In this document: piece after piece, positions 34,500 to 46,474 of the stretch
How positions within the stretch are numbered: the first letter of the stretch is position 1
How the letters are laid out: each line of letters begins with the position of its first letter
Origin: Siderastrea radians
Lineage: Eukaryota > Cnidaria > Anthozoa > Scleractinia > Rhizangiidae
Length of the DNA stretch: 64,000 bases
NCBI GenBank assembly: GCA_964017195.1
Contig: OZ024888.1
Location: 12,161,701 to 12,225,700 of the forward strand
Reading direction: 5' to 3'
The notes under the pieces: model-generated
Told to the model about the DNA's origin: nothing
The model's input: only the letters and a program-made list of their open reading frames with translations
Database searches by the model: none
Translations under genes and position numbers: made by a program

Positions 34500-35687
34500 T
34501 CTCAGTCGCGCATAATAGGCAATAGATAATCAACACTTTACTGACAAGCAAAATTTGTTTGCTTTTGTGTGCAAAAGCTTGTGACTAGCACGTAGTTGGT
34601 TGTTTGCAATGCCGTCAAAAATGCCACATTTTCTCGCAAACCATTTATGGCAATGCTAATATTTGCATTGGCGTCCTTTTCAATCGTGACAGAACTACCT
34701 TCGGAATCATCCTGGTTCGACTGCAAGAAAGTTGTAGAGACAAAAATTCCTTACTGGCCTGTGCAGGCCTAACGGTAAACTTCAGGAAGGTAAGTCAGGA
34801 AGCGGCAAGTGAAGCGATAAATAAAATATGCTGTTATCAAGCCGGGAAGCGCATGGATTCAAAGATTGCCTTCACCGAGTGCGAAGACTTGAAAAACAGT
34901 TGGAGCTTTCCCAGCAAGTCTCAGCTACAATCGAGAAAAAATTGTCCACAGTGTTTAGCAATGTTCACGAATCGAATTGCTCCGTAAACGTAAATCTCAT
35001 GAACTGCAATGTAAACGTAAATGCTAACTGCAAACAATGATTTATCATGGAAGGTAATAAACATTTGTTCAAGCACTGCATTGTTTTTGCTAATTGTTTT
35101 CCAAACACACGTGTCTGGATATCCCACTACATGTGTTTGGATATCCAATACACGCTTGATTTCATCTGTTCTTTACCGGGGTATAAAGGGGCATCCATGT
35201 GACCCAAATGGGGCCAGGCAATTGGTTTATTGTCTCATGGATAATTAATGAGTTTGAGAAATAAATATCTAAATTAAATGAAAACTTTCTAAAATGTTGA
35301 AAATCAGCAATAACCCAGAAGAGAAGTGGCAACCACGCCCACCCACGAGAACCAACGTCGGCCGCTCATTCTTAATTACAAAAACAAAACTTTTTGAAAA
35401 TAAAACTGTTGCTTCCTCAAAACATTTAATCATAATTTTTGTTGGAAAAGTTTACTGCTAAGCGTTCCATAAACGAAATTTTGAAACAAGAATTAGCTTA
35501 TAGTTAATTTCTATCAGGAGACAAAGGGTTGAATCTGTATAAAACGTTAGCATGATTCCTATTGAAGTGCACAGTTGTATTTCATTGTTCTCAAGATCAA
35601 AAAAAGAAAGTTTAATATACCTTTTACAGTCGGCATAGAAAAACAAACACTCATATTGAGTTTCTTTTTAATAATGTAGTTCTTTTT
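34500..35687. other. Module DNA without an identified gene
   Basis: Contains TGTAAATTCTGCACTC/ACCAAACCGCGGCCAT-type module sequence near 34230-34290, and open frames at 34604-34987 and 34828-35040 on the plus strand and 34538-34726 on the minus strand. They overlap one another, and none has recognisable domains. The text near 35480 (TTGAATCTGT...) recurs before the arrays at 50700 and 55900. Confidence 0.35.
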
Positions 35688-36600
35688 GTTATGCTGTACG
35701 AGGTGGCTCTCACTCTTAAGTCTGTGAATAAAATTCTAACTTGTGACCACTGGTCAAGATACGAAATTTACTGAGCAGTACTTCTCTGTTTTGCTGTTTT
35801 TTACGTTGTACAAGTTGGCCCTTACGTTTAACTCTGTGGGTAAAATCCTAAGTGTGACCATTTTGCTGTACAAAGTGGCTCTAACTTTTGAGTCTGTGGG
35901 TAAAATTCCGAGTTGTCACCAATTAAAAGCTATTGAGCGGTACTTTACTATGATTGTGCTTGCTATGCTGTACAAGGTGGTTCTAACTTTTCAGATTATG
36001 GATAAAATGCTAAGTGTTGTCATCAAAATGAAAGCTACAGAGCAGTACTTCCCTGTGGTACTGTTTATCATGTGTTTATTATTCTGTACAAGTTGGACCG
36101 ATCTAACTTTTGAGCCTGTGGATTAAAATTCTAAGTGTGATCATTCAAATAAAAGATAATAAAAGCTATCGAGCAGTACTTTCCTATGACTCTGTTTGTT
36201 ATCCTGTGCAAAGTGCCACTGACGTGAAATCCTTAAGTATGACCATTCAAATGAAAGCTATTGAGCAGTACTTTCCTTTGGTGCTGTTTGTTTTCCTGTA
36301 CTCGTTGAATCCAACTTTTAAGTCTATGGATTGAAATTAAAAGTGTGACCATTCACATAAAAGGTACTAAAAGATTCTAAGTACAGCGTTACTTTTCTGT
36401 GGTAGTGTTTGTTGTGCTGTACAAGATGAATTTGACTTTGAAGTCTGGGATGACCGTAGCTACTCATCAATATTTTCATGTGGTACTGTTTATTGTGCCG
36501 AACAAGTTGGTTCTAATGCTTGAGTCTGTGGTTAAATTAAAACAAATTAGTATGACTATTTAAATGAAAGCAACTGAACGGTACGTGACATTTTTCTTTC
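35688..36600 (+). repeat. ~104-bp minisatellite, array 2
   Basis: About 8 to 9 units with indels, same core motifs as array 1. It ends before the TATCAGTCGGGTGTCCTTTA element near 36825. Confidence 0.85.
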
Positions 36601-37157
36601 TCCATACATTGCAAAAGAACATCTAAAAAAGTATTTGAGTTAAAGAGGTCAAGTTAGAGGCGGATGCAAAGGATCAAGTTAGTACTGTCTCTACAACGTT
36701 AGGGAGAATCATGTGTAATTGGAAAGCACAGAGTCCACAGACTATATAAAGTGTCGGGTGCAGTGATTTCAATGCGGCTAGTCTATTCTACCCTGTAACT
36801 TATCCTGTGATTCTCTCACTCTTTATCAGTCGGGTGTCCTTTACATGCCAAATTTTTCTTGTATCCAAGAACACAGAAAAAACAAACAAGCAAACAAAAA
36901 CAAAAACCCACCGCCGGCAGAAAGCAGTTCCTATACTACATTCTTAAATTCATTTTAACATCATCTGTTGGACTATTTAACGATTTTCACCGAAGTGGAG
37001 GTGACTCAGTGGTTAACAACTATCCAGCGAAATCGCGCGGAGTATCTAGATTAATGCTTAGCCAAAGAGGCGGATTTGGCAAATCAGGGAATATTCCGCA
37101 AGCAAGGGGGTTAGTTTCTAAAGAAACTGTGGTGCTCCGTCGGTGGGGACGAGAAAC
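36601..37157. repeat. Post-array module segment
   Basis: Carries AGTCGGGTGTCCTTTAC, AGAACACAGAAAA-rich and TTCCTATACTACATTCTTAA motifs that recur in the same order after the other arrays (about 51740-51900, 53480-53620, 54590-54660, 60900). This shows repeated modules rather than unique DNA. Confidence 0.6.
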
Positions 37158-37159
37158 AC

Positions 37160-37330
37160 AAAATTTTGGATTTATCAACTGAGTTGATAAGGTAAATTGG
37201 CCACCGTAAAGAGATTGAAGCTGACGTTTCGAGCGTTAGCCCTTCTGGCTAATGCTTGAAACGTCAGCTTCAATCTCTTTACGGTGGCCAATTTACCTTA
37301 TCAACTCAGTTGGTAAATCCAAACTTTTGA
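37160..37330. repeat. Palindrome with ~80-bp arms
   Basis: TTGGATTTATCAACTGAGTT...GCTGACGTTTCGAGCG is followed after 4-6 bp by its near-perfect complement. The GACGTTTCGAGCG ending resembles termini of Penelope-like retroelements, so two termini may be joined head to head. Confidence 0.7.
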
Positions 37331-37716
37331 TATTCCGCAAGACTGAGCAGGATAATTGTTTAATTCTTCAAGAAATTGTTTCCAAGTACCATTTATTGAG
37401 AAAAGCCACGCATGAAAAATAAACACGTCTCAAGTTAACACAACGGTCATCACAGCAAATAAGTATTCGAAGTTTACTGCAGTTCACTTCGATACAGGCT
37501 CATTTACAAACTTGGTTTACATAATCACAAGTGAAAAGAATGTGTCAATTTGTTTTTGTTGGTTTGAATTTACGTGTCAGTTACATGTAATTTACGCAAA
37601 AATATACAGCGAAACTAATACCCATTAGAAAAAGGTATTACAGTAATGCCTTGAATAAGCAAAGGAAAATAGGAGACGTCTGCAGGCACGCTAATAATGC
37701 CTTGAACATCTATGAA

Positions 37717-37857
37717 TGATTGTTATTCAAGAGAGATGAAGAAAGGATTGTCTTAACAAGAATAGGAAACATAAGTGACGAATTTTTACTGTTTAGAAGA
37801 GACAAAAAAGATACAGTTTGATATTTCAGTTCACCCGCACGTAACAGTGATCAGACA
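37717..37857 (+). repeat. Left direct repeat flanking the 10.6-kb composite
   Basis: GATTGTTATTCAAGAGAGAT through ACGTAACAGTGATCAG matches 48446-48590 at roughly 85 percent with a few indels. It ends where the inverted arm of the array element begins. Confidence 0.65.
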
Positions 37858-37949
37858 AACATATTATGACTGTTTCAATATATAAAACGAGACAAAATTC
37901 GCCAACTTCGCAATATGTATTATTTAACAAGTTATCTAATATAGAACCA

Positions 37950-39068
37950 CCTCCTCGCCGAGGTACAACGGCGAAGTACATGCGTCTGTATATAAGAAAG
38001 ACTGATATCTCGCCGATGTACAACGGCGAGGTATATGCGTCTGTATATAACGAAGACTAGTATCTCGCCGATGTACAACGGCGAGGTAGGTGCGTCTGCA
38101 TATAACGAAGACTAGTATCTCGCCGATGTACAACGGCGAGGTATATGCGTCTGTATATAAGAAAGACTGATATCTCGCCGATGTACAACGGCGAGGTAGG
38201 TGCGTCTGTATCTAAGAAAGACTGATATCTCGCCGATGTACTACGGCGAGGTAGATGCGTCTGTATATAAGAAAGACTGATATCTCGCCGATGTACTACG
38301 GCGAGATAGGTGCGTCTGTATATAAAAAAGACTGATATCTCACCGATGTACAAAGGCGAGGTATATGCGTCTGTATATGTGAAACACTGATATCTCGCCG
38401 ATGTACAACGGCGAAGTATATGCGTCTGTATATAACGAAGACTGATATCTCACCGATGTGCAACGGCGAGGTATATGCGTCTGTATATGTGAAACACTGA
38501 TATCTCGCCGATGTACAACGGCGAAGTATATGCGTCTGTATATAACGAAGACTGATATCTCACCGATGTGCAACGGCGAGGTATATGCGTCTGTATATGT
38601 GAAACACTGATATCTCGCCGATGTACAACGGCGTGGTAGGTGCATCTGTATAAAAGAAAGACTGATATCTCGCCGATGAGCAACGGCGAGGTATATGTGT
38701 CTGTATATAACGAAGACTAGTATCTCGCCGATGTACAACGGCGAGGTAGGTGCGTCTGCATATAACGAAGACTAGTATCTCGCCGATGTACAACGGCGAG
38801 GTATATGCGTCTGTATATAAGAAAGACTGATATCTCGCCGATGTACAACGGCGAGGTAGGTGCGTCTGTATATAATGAAGACTGATATCTCACCGATGTA
38901 CAACGGCGAGGTACATGCGTCTGTATATGTGAAACACTGATATCTCGCCGATGTACAACGCCGAGGTAGGTGCGTCTGTATGTAAGAAAGACTGATATCT
39001 CGCCGATGAGCAACGGCGAGGTATATGCGTCTGTATATAACGAAGACTAGTATGTCGCCGATGTACAA
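37950..39068 (+). repeat. Array 1: 55-bp tandem repeat, about 20 units
   Basis: The unit has CTCGCCGATGTACAACGGCG, a 7-bp stem with an 8-nt loop, plus TGCGTCTGTATATAA and GAAGACT. Units differ at a few positions. Long minus-strand open frames (for example 38340-38738) arise because 55-bp units cycle through the three frames without stops; they are not taken as genes. Confidence 0.93.
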
Positions 39069-40219
39069 AGGAGTCCGGACCCGCCAAAGAAGATCAGACC
39101 CGCCGAGGGGACCAGTCAAAAAAGCGCCGCCATAGCGAAACTTTCGGACCAGAAGAGCAAAGTGAGCAGGACAATGCGTACTACATTCAAAGCAACTACA
39201 CTGCAGTTCACGCAGTTTATGAACGATATGTACAACCTAACAGAGAGTGCTAAAATTTCAAAGAACGCAGCCTAGACAAACACACGTAAGCTTCAAACAG
39301 AAAAGGATCGAAAACCACATTTGACAGTTGGCCAATAGAAATCCAGGATTTTCGATCCGCACAGTGGGTATAGATATACGACGGAAAACCTATGCCAAAC
39401 AGAATGTCTTGTCATTCTCGCAAAGTACACGAGCTTGCATAAAGCGCAACTCACAAAACTAATCCCGGCAACTGATGAGACCCATATGGAGGGTCGAAAC
39501 CATGGTCTTGCCTGTACATATTGGCATATTTGATCACGTAGTCAATGGAATTGCTGACTGCAACAGGAGGAAAGATATCTAGCTCCTAGACACGAAACTC
39601 ACAGTTTCAAGAGGAGTTTAATATTGACACATATTTGACTGAAGCCGAGTTCAGCCGTCTATTACACGTTGCATCGCTCTAAAGAAGCTACAACTTCAAT
39701 TTCTTGACGAAATGGGTCTATAGATCACACTCCGCGATGCGAAACCCAACATCCTCCAACAGAGTTTTTAAGACAATATTAGCCGGGGCCGGCGCCACAA
39801 TCAAAGAAACTCGTCAAGTTGCAGATAATATTTCGGATCCTTTATTGTGAGAAATTTAACCATGAGAGGCTGAAAAACCTATCAAGTCCGTCAACGAGCC
39901 AAATTTAAAAAATCTACTATGCCAAGAGCGGCATTAAAAAGTCGCTTTACAGACTATCAAAGGTCAAATATTACAAACAGGCGTGGAGCCATAGGAGTCC
40001 ATCATACAAATAGCAGATATGACCTTTATACAGTAACAGTCCTTAAAATGCGACGCCTTCATTTTTACGGCTCCATTCAGTCTCCATTTTAAAAATTCTC
40101 CAGACTTAACCCACTACTAAAATGCAAGGAGCTAAATTGGTCGAAAGACCGAGTTATCTAAGGTGCGTCTTACTATGACGTGAAGTAGGAGTCGTGCAGG
40201 CCTTCCCACCCCCTTTTAT
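39069..40219 (+). other. Core between the inverted arrays
   Basis: 1.15 kb, less AT-rich than its surroundings, containing the hammerhead. Short open stretches are broken by stops in all frames, so a decayed coding region cannot be excluded. Confidence 0.5.
39467..39512 (+). ncRNA. Hammerhead ribozyme in the core between two inverted 55-bp arrays
   Basis: Stem I pairs GGCAA (39467-39471) with TTGCC (39508-39512). The core CTGATGA is at 39472-39478. Stem II is GACCC (39479-39483) with GGGTC (39491-39495) around a 7-nt loop, then GAAA at 39496-39499. Stem III is A-C-C/G-G-T (39499-39501, 39504-39506) closed by two bases, with the GTC cleavage site at 39505-39507. All invariant bases are kept, and loop and stem sequences differ from the copy at 167-212, so this is an independent lineage rather than a recent copy. 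The stem III is again minimal, so activity would probably need dimerisation. Confidence 0.85.
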
Positions 40220-41732
40220 ATCTGCGAGATATCGATCCCTACTTTATACCGACGGTTTCACTTCGCCGATGATCAACGGCTAGATATTGCGTCCTTCATT
40301 ATACAGACGGTTTCACTTCGCCGATGATCAACGGCGAGATATTGAGTCCTTCATTATACAGACGGTTTCACTTCGCCGATGATCAACGGCGAGATATTGC
40401 TTCCTTCATTATACAGAAGGTTTCACTTCGCCGATGATCAACGGCGAGATATCGAGTCCTTCATTATACTGACGGCTTCACTTCGCCGATGATCAACGGC
40501 GAAATATTGATTCCTTCATTATACAGAAGGTTTCATTTCGCCGATGATCAACGGCGAGATATAGAGTCCTTCATTATATAGACGGTTTCACTTCGCCGAT
40601 GATCAACGGCGAGATATCGATGCCTACTTTATACTGACGGTTTCACTTCGCCGATGATCAACGGCGAAATATTGAGTCCTTCATTATACAGAAGATTTCA
40701 CTTCGCCGATGATCAACGGCGAGATATTGAGTCCTTCATTATACAGACGGCTTCACTTCGCCGATAATCTACGGCGAGATATTGAGTCCTTCATTATACA
40801 GAAGGTTTCATTTCGCCGATGATCAACGGCGAGATATTGAGTCCTTCATTATATAGACGGTTTCACTTCGCCGATGATCAACGGCGAGATATTGATTCCT
40901 TCATTATACAGAAGGTTTCACTTCGCCGATGATCAACGGCGAGATATCGATGCCTCCTTTATACCGACGGTTTCACTTCGCCGATGATCAACGGCGAGAT
41001 ATTGAGTCCTTCATTATACAGACGGCTTCACTTCGCCGATAATCTACGGCGAGATATTGAGTCCTTCATTATACAGAAGGTTTCATTTCGCCGATGATCA
41101 ACGGCGAGAAATTGAGTCCTTCATTATATAGACGGTTTCACTTTGCCGATGATCAACGGCGAGATATCGATGCCTACTTTATACTGACGGTTTCACTTCG
41201 CCGATGATCAACGGCTAAATATTGAGTCCTTCATTATACAGAAGATTTCACTTCGCCGATGATCAACGGCGAGATATCGATGCCTACTTTATACTAACGG
41301 TTTCACTTCGCCGATGATCAACGGCGAGATATTGAGTCCTTCATTATACAGAAGGTTTCATTTCGCCGATGATCAACGGCGAGATATTGAGTCCTTCATT
41401 ATATAGACGGTTTCACTTTGCCGATGATCAACGGCGAGATATCGATGCATACTTTATACCGACGGTTTCACTTCGCCGATGATCAATGGCGAGATATCGA
41501 TGCCGACTTTATACCGACGGTTTCACTTCGCCGATGATCAACGGCGAGATATTGAGTCCTTCATTATACAGACGGTTTCACTTCGCCGATGATCAACGGC
41601 GAGATATTCAGTCCTTGTTTATACAGACGGCTTCACTTCGCCGATGATCAACGGCGAGATATTGAGTCCTTTATTATACAGACTGTTTCACTTCGCAGAT
41701 GATCAACGGCGAGATTTCCGATCTGTATTATA
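40220..41732 (-). repeat. Array 2: 55-bp tandem repeat, about 27 units, inverted relative to array 1
   Basis: The unit has CTTCGCCGATGATCAACGGC, AGATATTGAGTCCTTCATTA and CAGACGGTTTCA. Read in reverse it gives TATCTCGCCG...CGGCGAAGTG...CGTCTGTATA...GAAG.ACT, colinear with array 1. Two or three unit subtypes alternate, showing higher-order amplification. Confidence 0.93.
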
Positions 41733-41851
41733 TTAAGAATATTTAATCAAACTGATTGCGACATTCGCATGAAAAAAGCCGTTCTATATATTGAAACAAC
41801 CACATAATATGTGAATGTCTGTACTCCCGGATAGATCTACGACGATGACAA

Positions 41852-42116
41852 ATTCTCTCTGAGACTTGGAAATGCACAGATGTTGAAATATCAGGATATA
41901 GATCAGTAATTCAAGATGCTATTAATTCGAGAAAAGGTGGTCGTAACTCCGGTGGTATAGTTTTACTTTACAAAAATGCATTGCATGATTGGATCTCAAT
42001 TGTGAAAAAATCACCAAATTTTCTATGGTTTAAAATCAGCAAAGATTATACCAAAACCAGCAAAGACATATATACATGTGGACTTTACATTCCTCCGCAC
42101 AACTCGCGGTATTTTA
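41852..42116 (+). pseudogene. LINE endonuclease, N-terminal part
   Basis: Open from the L-S-E-T-W motif (endonuclease active-site segment) through G-G-I-V-L-L-Y-K-N and Y-I-P-P. It is broken after ...S-R-Y-F by the foldback inserted at TA (42115-42116). A stop precedes it, so the ORF start is lost. Confidence 0.85.
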
Positions 42117-42286
42117 CCACCATTTTCACTACTACGCGACTTTTCTTTTCAAAACATCTCTGAGCACTTTGCAAGACGCTTCCGTCAATCATACCTTATA
42201 TGGGAAGTGTGTGATATTACCGCAATTGAATTGAGCTCGAAGGAATAAAGATGGCCCCAAATTATCCCGTAAATTTGCGCTGGCGA

Positions 42287-42711
42287 CACAGGGTACAGAG
42301 GAGCGAAGTTCGAGCAGAACGTTTAGTTTTCCTTGCGAAAGACAACCGACATAATTTGCTGCGACCTTGCGTCACTCGCGCTACCTAGATTTTTATCGCA
42401 GGTCAAATTACTGTGGGCTCTTAGGGTCACTGAGCTCGACTTACACTACGCGGTCGGCTAACACGTTGTCCAAACGGCAACGACTTTTCTTCGGAAAGCT
42501 TCGCTTTCCGCACGAGGTACGAAGTGCCGAGTAAAAATAAGGACAAGCTTGTCGTATTATTTAGTGTAAGTCGATCTCAGTGATCCTAAGAGCCCACAGT
42601 AATTTGACCTGCGGTAAAAATCTAGGTAACGCGAGTAACGCAAGTATGTCGGTTGTCTTTCGCAAGGAAAACTAAACGTTCTGCTCGAACTTCGCTCCTC
42701 TGCACCCTGTG
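42287..42711. mobile_element. 425-bp MITE nested in the foldback's left arm
   Basis: Ends CACAGGGTRCAGAGGAGCG are inverted; arms are about 165 bp. TGGCGA lies on both sides (42281-42286, 42712-42717), and the right arm of the host foldback shows the empty site. The centre has a small hairpin CGGAAAGCTTCGCTTTCCG. Confidence 0.85.
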
Positions 42712-43177
42712 TGGCGAGTCATATATTGACTAGTAAGAGGCTTTAGAGTCGTTGATGTTGCAAGAATACTTCACGTTTGGCAGATATTTGTAAAGAAATT
42801 TCGACATTTCTTCAGAATTAAATACCCGCTCGGTGGATTGCGGCTGATGGTAAGCTTGCGTTTAATCTCATGAATAAGCTAAACCGACGTGTGAAGTAAT
42901 AATTCTAGCTTTTCTGACCTGAAAATAGCACACGACTTGTTATTCACCACGAGTATAATCTGGCAGTATCCCGAAGTGCACGAGGACGAAACTCAGGAGT
43001 GGATAGAGTATGCAACGGGAAAACGAATCATGATCAGCGTGCGATCAACCGATTCGTGAAGAAAATGGGTTTGACAAGAAGAAAGCTGAAGAAACGTACG
43101 TCTGACTTGTTGGACTATTTTTGCAAGAAACACTGCCAATTCTAGTCACCTATCACCCGAGGAATGGAATGAAAAAC

Positions 43178-43723
43178 AAAGCATAAGCGCTTTATAACGT
43201 TTAACGTTCTACGTGAATGTTATCGATGTGACATGATACCAAGAAAAATCTGAAAAATCATTATCTATAAAAGCGGGAACGGGGAAATATCAAGGAAAAT
43301 ATTTAAGCACAGTTTCATGTTTACTTCTTCGTTATAGCTCACTGTGATTACCATAGAACGTGATAAGCGAAACAGGGCGATGTATTGTCGTAGGTCATCG
43401 CTAAATTTCACCGAGAACAGTTGCTACTTCTAGATGAATCAGAACTTCTCAGACTCTTCTATAAATAGCAACTGTTCTCGGTGAAATTCAGCGATCCTAC
43501 GACAATACATCGTCCTGTTTCCCTCATCACGTTCTTTGGCAATCGTCTTGAGCTATAACAAAGAAGTAAACTTGAAAGTAAGCTTAAATATTTTCCTCGA
43601 TTCCCCGTTCCCGCTTGTAGAAAGAACAATTTCCCTATCATGTCACAGCGTTATATGATATATGTTTACATTCTCGAAACGTAGAACAACAAACGTTACA
43701 AGCGCATTATAAGCTTATGCTTT
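43178..43723. mobile_element. 546-bp foldback nested in the left arm
   Basis: AAAGCATAAGC...GCTTATGCTTT ends; arms of about 255 bp (43178-43433, 43467-43723) include CGGTGAAATT and AGCAACTGTTCTCGG. It is absent from the right arm, so it inserted after the arms formed. No clear target duplication. Confidence 0.75.
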
Positions 43724-45280
43724 AGGGAAGGTACGTTTTTTCTTGGGGGGGGGGGAGGGCTGGGGCCTCAGAGGGGAGGGTCAACAGTGAAAGTGAGCAC
43801 CAAAAGGGGAGGGCCATACCTCATGTGAGCTATTCAAGGGAGGGTCACACATCTTTTCCAGAATTTTTTAATGAAAATTTTTGTGATGTTGCTTTCCATT
43901 TTTCTTACAGATTAAGTAACTTTGATTTAATTTGATGTTTTATTATAGGTGCTAGGTTACATTTCTACATGTATATTATGCCATGGCACATAGTTTTTCT
44001 CGGAGGACTTGTGTCCTTTTCCATCCGTATCGAGAAGTACTTGACTCAGGTATCGTTTCTTCAGCCTCTTGCTGTTGGCTATCCGTTGCCTGATTTCCTG
44101 AGTTGTTTAGTTCTAAAGAGTTACTAGTAGATCCAACAATGCGCTGTACCCAGTGTCGGAAATGTAGGAAATATTTGTTTTTGAGAGGCAGATTTCACAT
44201 GCTAAACAAATAAACCTTTCCGTTAGAATAACCAACAGCAATGCCCGCTAGTCAGAGAAAGAAGCGCGTGTATTTTCCCTTAGATATTTTCTGTTCAAAA
44301 CTTAATTTATAATACTCAAATACTTCCATATTCAAACTTCAGCTATAAAACGTAAATATCCCACATTGATTGTTCACATTTTCCTTGATTCAGCGCGCAC
44401 ACATTCAATATCGAGGTATATTCATATACAAACACTTTGCGTTCACAAGCGAAGGGTTCTGAGGTTTCGACAGCATGGAACATACCATGTAGTAGTAAGG
44501 GGAGGGTCGCACTTTTGTCAGTCACCTAAAGGTGGGGGGTCAGGAGATTTTTAATTAAAACGCAAGGAAGGGCCAACACTTTTTTGGGAAAAAAATACCA
44601 AAACCCCAGCCCTCCCCCCCCCCCCCAAGAAAAAACGCACCTTCCCTTATTTTGTTTTTTCAATTCATTCCGGAGGTGATAGGTGATTAGAATTAGCAGT
44701 GTTCCTTCCAAAAAATGCAACAAGTCATACGTACCTTTCTTCTTGTCAAACCCATTTTCTTCACGAATCGGTTGATCGCACGCTGATCATGACTCGTTTT
44801 CCCGTTGCATACTCTATCCACTCCTGAATTTCGTCCTCGTACACTTCGGGATACTGCCAGATTATACTCGTGGTGAATAACATGTCGTGTGCTATTTTCA
44901 GGTCAGAATAGCTAGAATTATTACTTCACACTCCCGTTTAGCTTATTCACGAGATTAAACGCAAGCTTACCATCCGCCACATAGGATAATCCACCGAGCG
45001 GGTATTAATTCTGAAGAAATGTCGAAATTTCTTTACAAATGTTTGCCAAACGTGAAGTATTCTTGCAACATCAACGACTCTAAAGCCGCTTACTAGTCAA
45101 TATATGACTCGCCAGCGCAAATTTACGGGATAATTTGGCGTCATCTTTATTCCTTCGAGCTCAATTCAATTGCGGTAATATCACACACTTCCCATATAAG
45201 GTATGATTGACGGAAGCGTATTGCAAAGTGCTCAGAGGTGTTTTGAAAAGAAAAGTCGCGTAGTAGTGAAAATGGTGGTA

Positions 45281-45716
45281 ATGATGAATTATTCGAAGAA
45301 CTTGAAATGGACATTGTACTTTTTTCCTCCCATGGATCGATACTCCTTATGGGCGACTTTAATTCGAGAACAGGGAAATATTCGGATAGTATTTGTCAAG
45401 AAGGGTCGAACGTTATTCCAAATGACCGATCTGAACTTTCGCTAAATCCTACTCAGCGAAATAGCTTTGACAATAAAGTAAACAATCACGGTAAAAGACT
45501 TCTTGAAATATGTAAAAGCGCCGACCTCAGAATATTAAATGGAAGAGTCAGTGGCGACTCTTTAGGGAGAGCTAGCTACCTTTCACGGGAGAAATGGTAT
45601 ATTAAGTGTAATTGATTACGCACTGTGCGATCAAGATTTATTCTTAAATGTTTCAAATTTTACGGTAAAACAGCCCAGTCCCTTATCAGATCATAGCCCT
45701 ATCGTGACTTGGCTAA
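45281..45716 (+). pseudogene. LINE endonuclease, C-terminal part
   Basis: Resumes in frame after the insertion with N-D-E-L-F; contains the G-D-F-N motif and, after a frameshift near 45575, S-D-H-S-P-I, the catalytic His-containing motif of APE endonucleases. Confidence 0.85.
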
Positions 45717-45785
45717 ATATTAACTCGACCAATTTTGATACATGTATTCCAAAAGGATCGCAAAATAATAACAACTCTTTAACGC

Positions 45786-46469
45786 GTGTATCAAAACAGT
45801 TTGTTTGGGAAAGCGATTCTACACATGCAGAAATTCAAAGATGCTTTACGTTCTCCAGTTATCCAAACCCTCATACAAGATTACATAGACGAAACAGCAC
45901 ATATTAACGATGTTGACACTTCCCTTGATAAAGTAGAAAATATTTTTATTACAACTGCAAGACAATGTTTAAAGATTAAAACCACAAAACAGCGTAAGCG
46001 TATCAAGTCATCATCAAACAAAAAGTGGTTTGATTGGGAATATAGATTAAAAAGACATGAATTGAGGAAATGGGCAAACCAAAAACACAGAGACCCCCTG
46101 AACCCAATTTTACGTGAAAATTATCACGTCATTCTAATGCAATACAAAAGTTTACTTAAATCTAAAAAGAACGACTATTGCAATAGCAAGCTTCATAGCT
46201 TGGAGGAAGCTGTTAAAAATTCAGATGCGACAAATTTTTGGAAATGTCTAAAATCAATGGATGACACTGTTAAAGTAGAAGATACTCCTTTAGTGTCAGA
46301 AGAAAATTGGCTGCTGCATTTTGAATCTCTTCACTCTAATGATCGACTCAATCCCATTCAGCAGAAAATCTGTAACGAACTTCAAGAAGAAGAGGATCGA
46401 AAAAAACATTTTCGCCCGTTAGAATACTTGATTACCGAAAATGAAATACGAAAAGCTGCCAAAAGTTAA
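45786..46469 (+). pseudogene. LINE linker between endonuclease and reverse transcriptase
   Basis: Lys-rich linker of about 215 codons, frame taken up near 45820 after a shift, ending at a stop just past E-N-E-I-R-K-A. This segment normally leads directly into RT. Confidence 0.75.
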
Positions 46470-46474
46470 AGAAC

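Larger units (their letters stand above)
37858..41815. mobile_element. Foldback-like element: inverted 55-bp arrays around a 1.1-kb core
   Basis: Outer segments ACATATTATG...GTTTCAATATATA are inverted at both ends (37860-37885, about 41790-41812). The next layers are two 55-bp-period arrays whose units match when one is reverse-complemented. The core (39070-40220) has the hammerhead at 39467-39512 and no recognisable protein. Arms built of tandem units recall Drosophila FB and Galileo elements; homology to them is not claimed. Its right end abuts the LINE at about 41850, so it could instead be that LINE's 5' region. Confidence 0.65.
42117..45278. mobile_element. 3.16-kb foldback inserted in the LINE, TA target duplication
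   Basis: Ends CCACCATTTTCACTACTACG (42117) and its complement (45278) are bordered by TA on both sides. Arms of about 660 bp (left interrupted by two nested insertions, right 44618-45278) surround a 0.9-kb centre edged by poly-G/poly-C tracts. Removing the element and one TA restores the endonuclease frame exactly, which proves insertion. TA duplication is typical of Tc1/mariner-type elements, but no transposase is present. Confidence 0.85.

Noticed and set aside
34538..35040. Overlapping open frames on both strands
   Set aside because: They overlap one another on opposite strands and in different frames, in module DNA; no recognisable motif.
38057..39119. Several minus-strand open frames of 65-132 codons with repeated Y-R-R-I-Y-L-A-V-V-H-R-R-type peptides
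   Set aside because: They are produced by the 55-bp array, which cycles through all three frames without stops; no start or conserved domain.
37950..41732. CRISPR-like appearance of the two arrays
   Set aside because: Units are contiguous and homologous over all 55 bp, with no unique spacers, in eukaryotic DNA.
40220..41732. Array unit resembling a degenerate hammerhead (hairpin followed by GAAACCGTC on the reverse strand)
   Set aside because: CTGATGA is absent and stem I does not pair; similarity is superficial.
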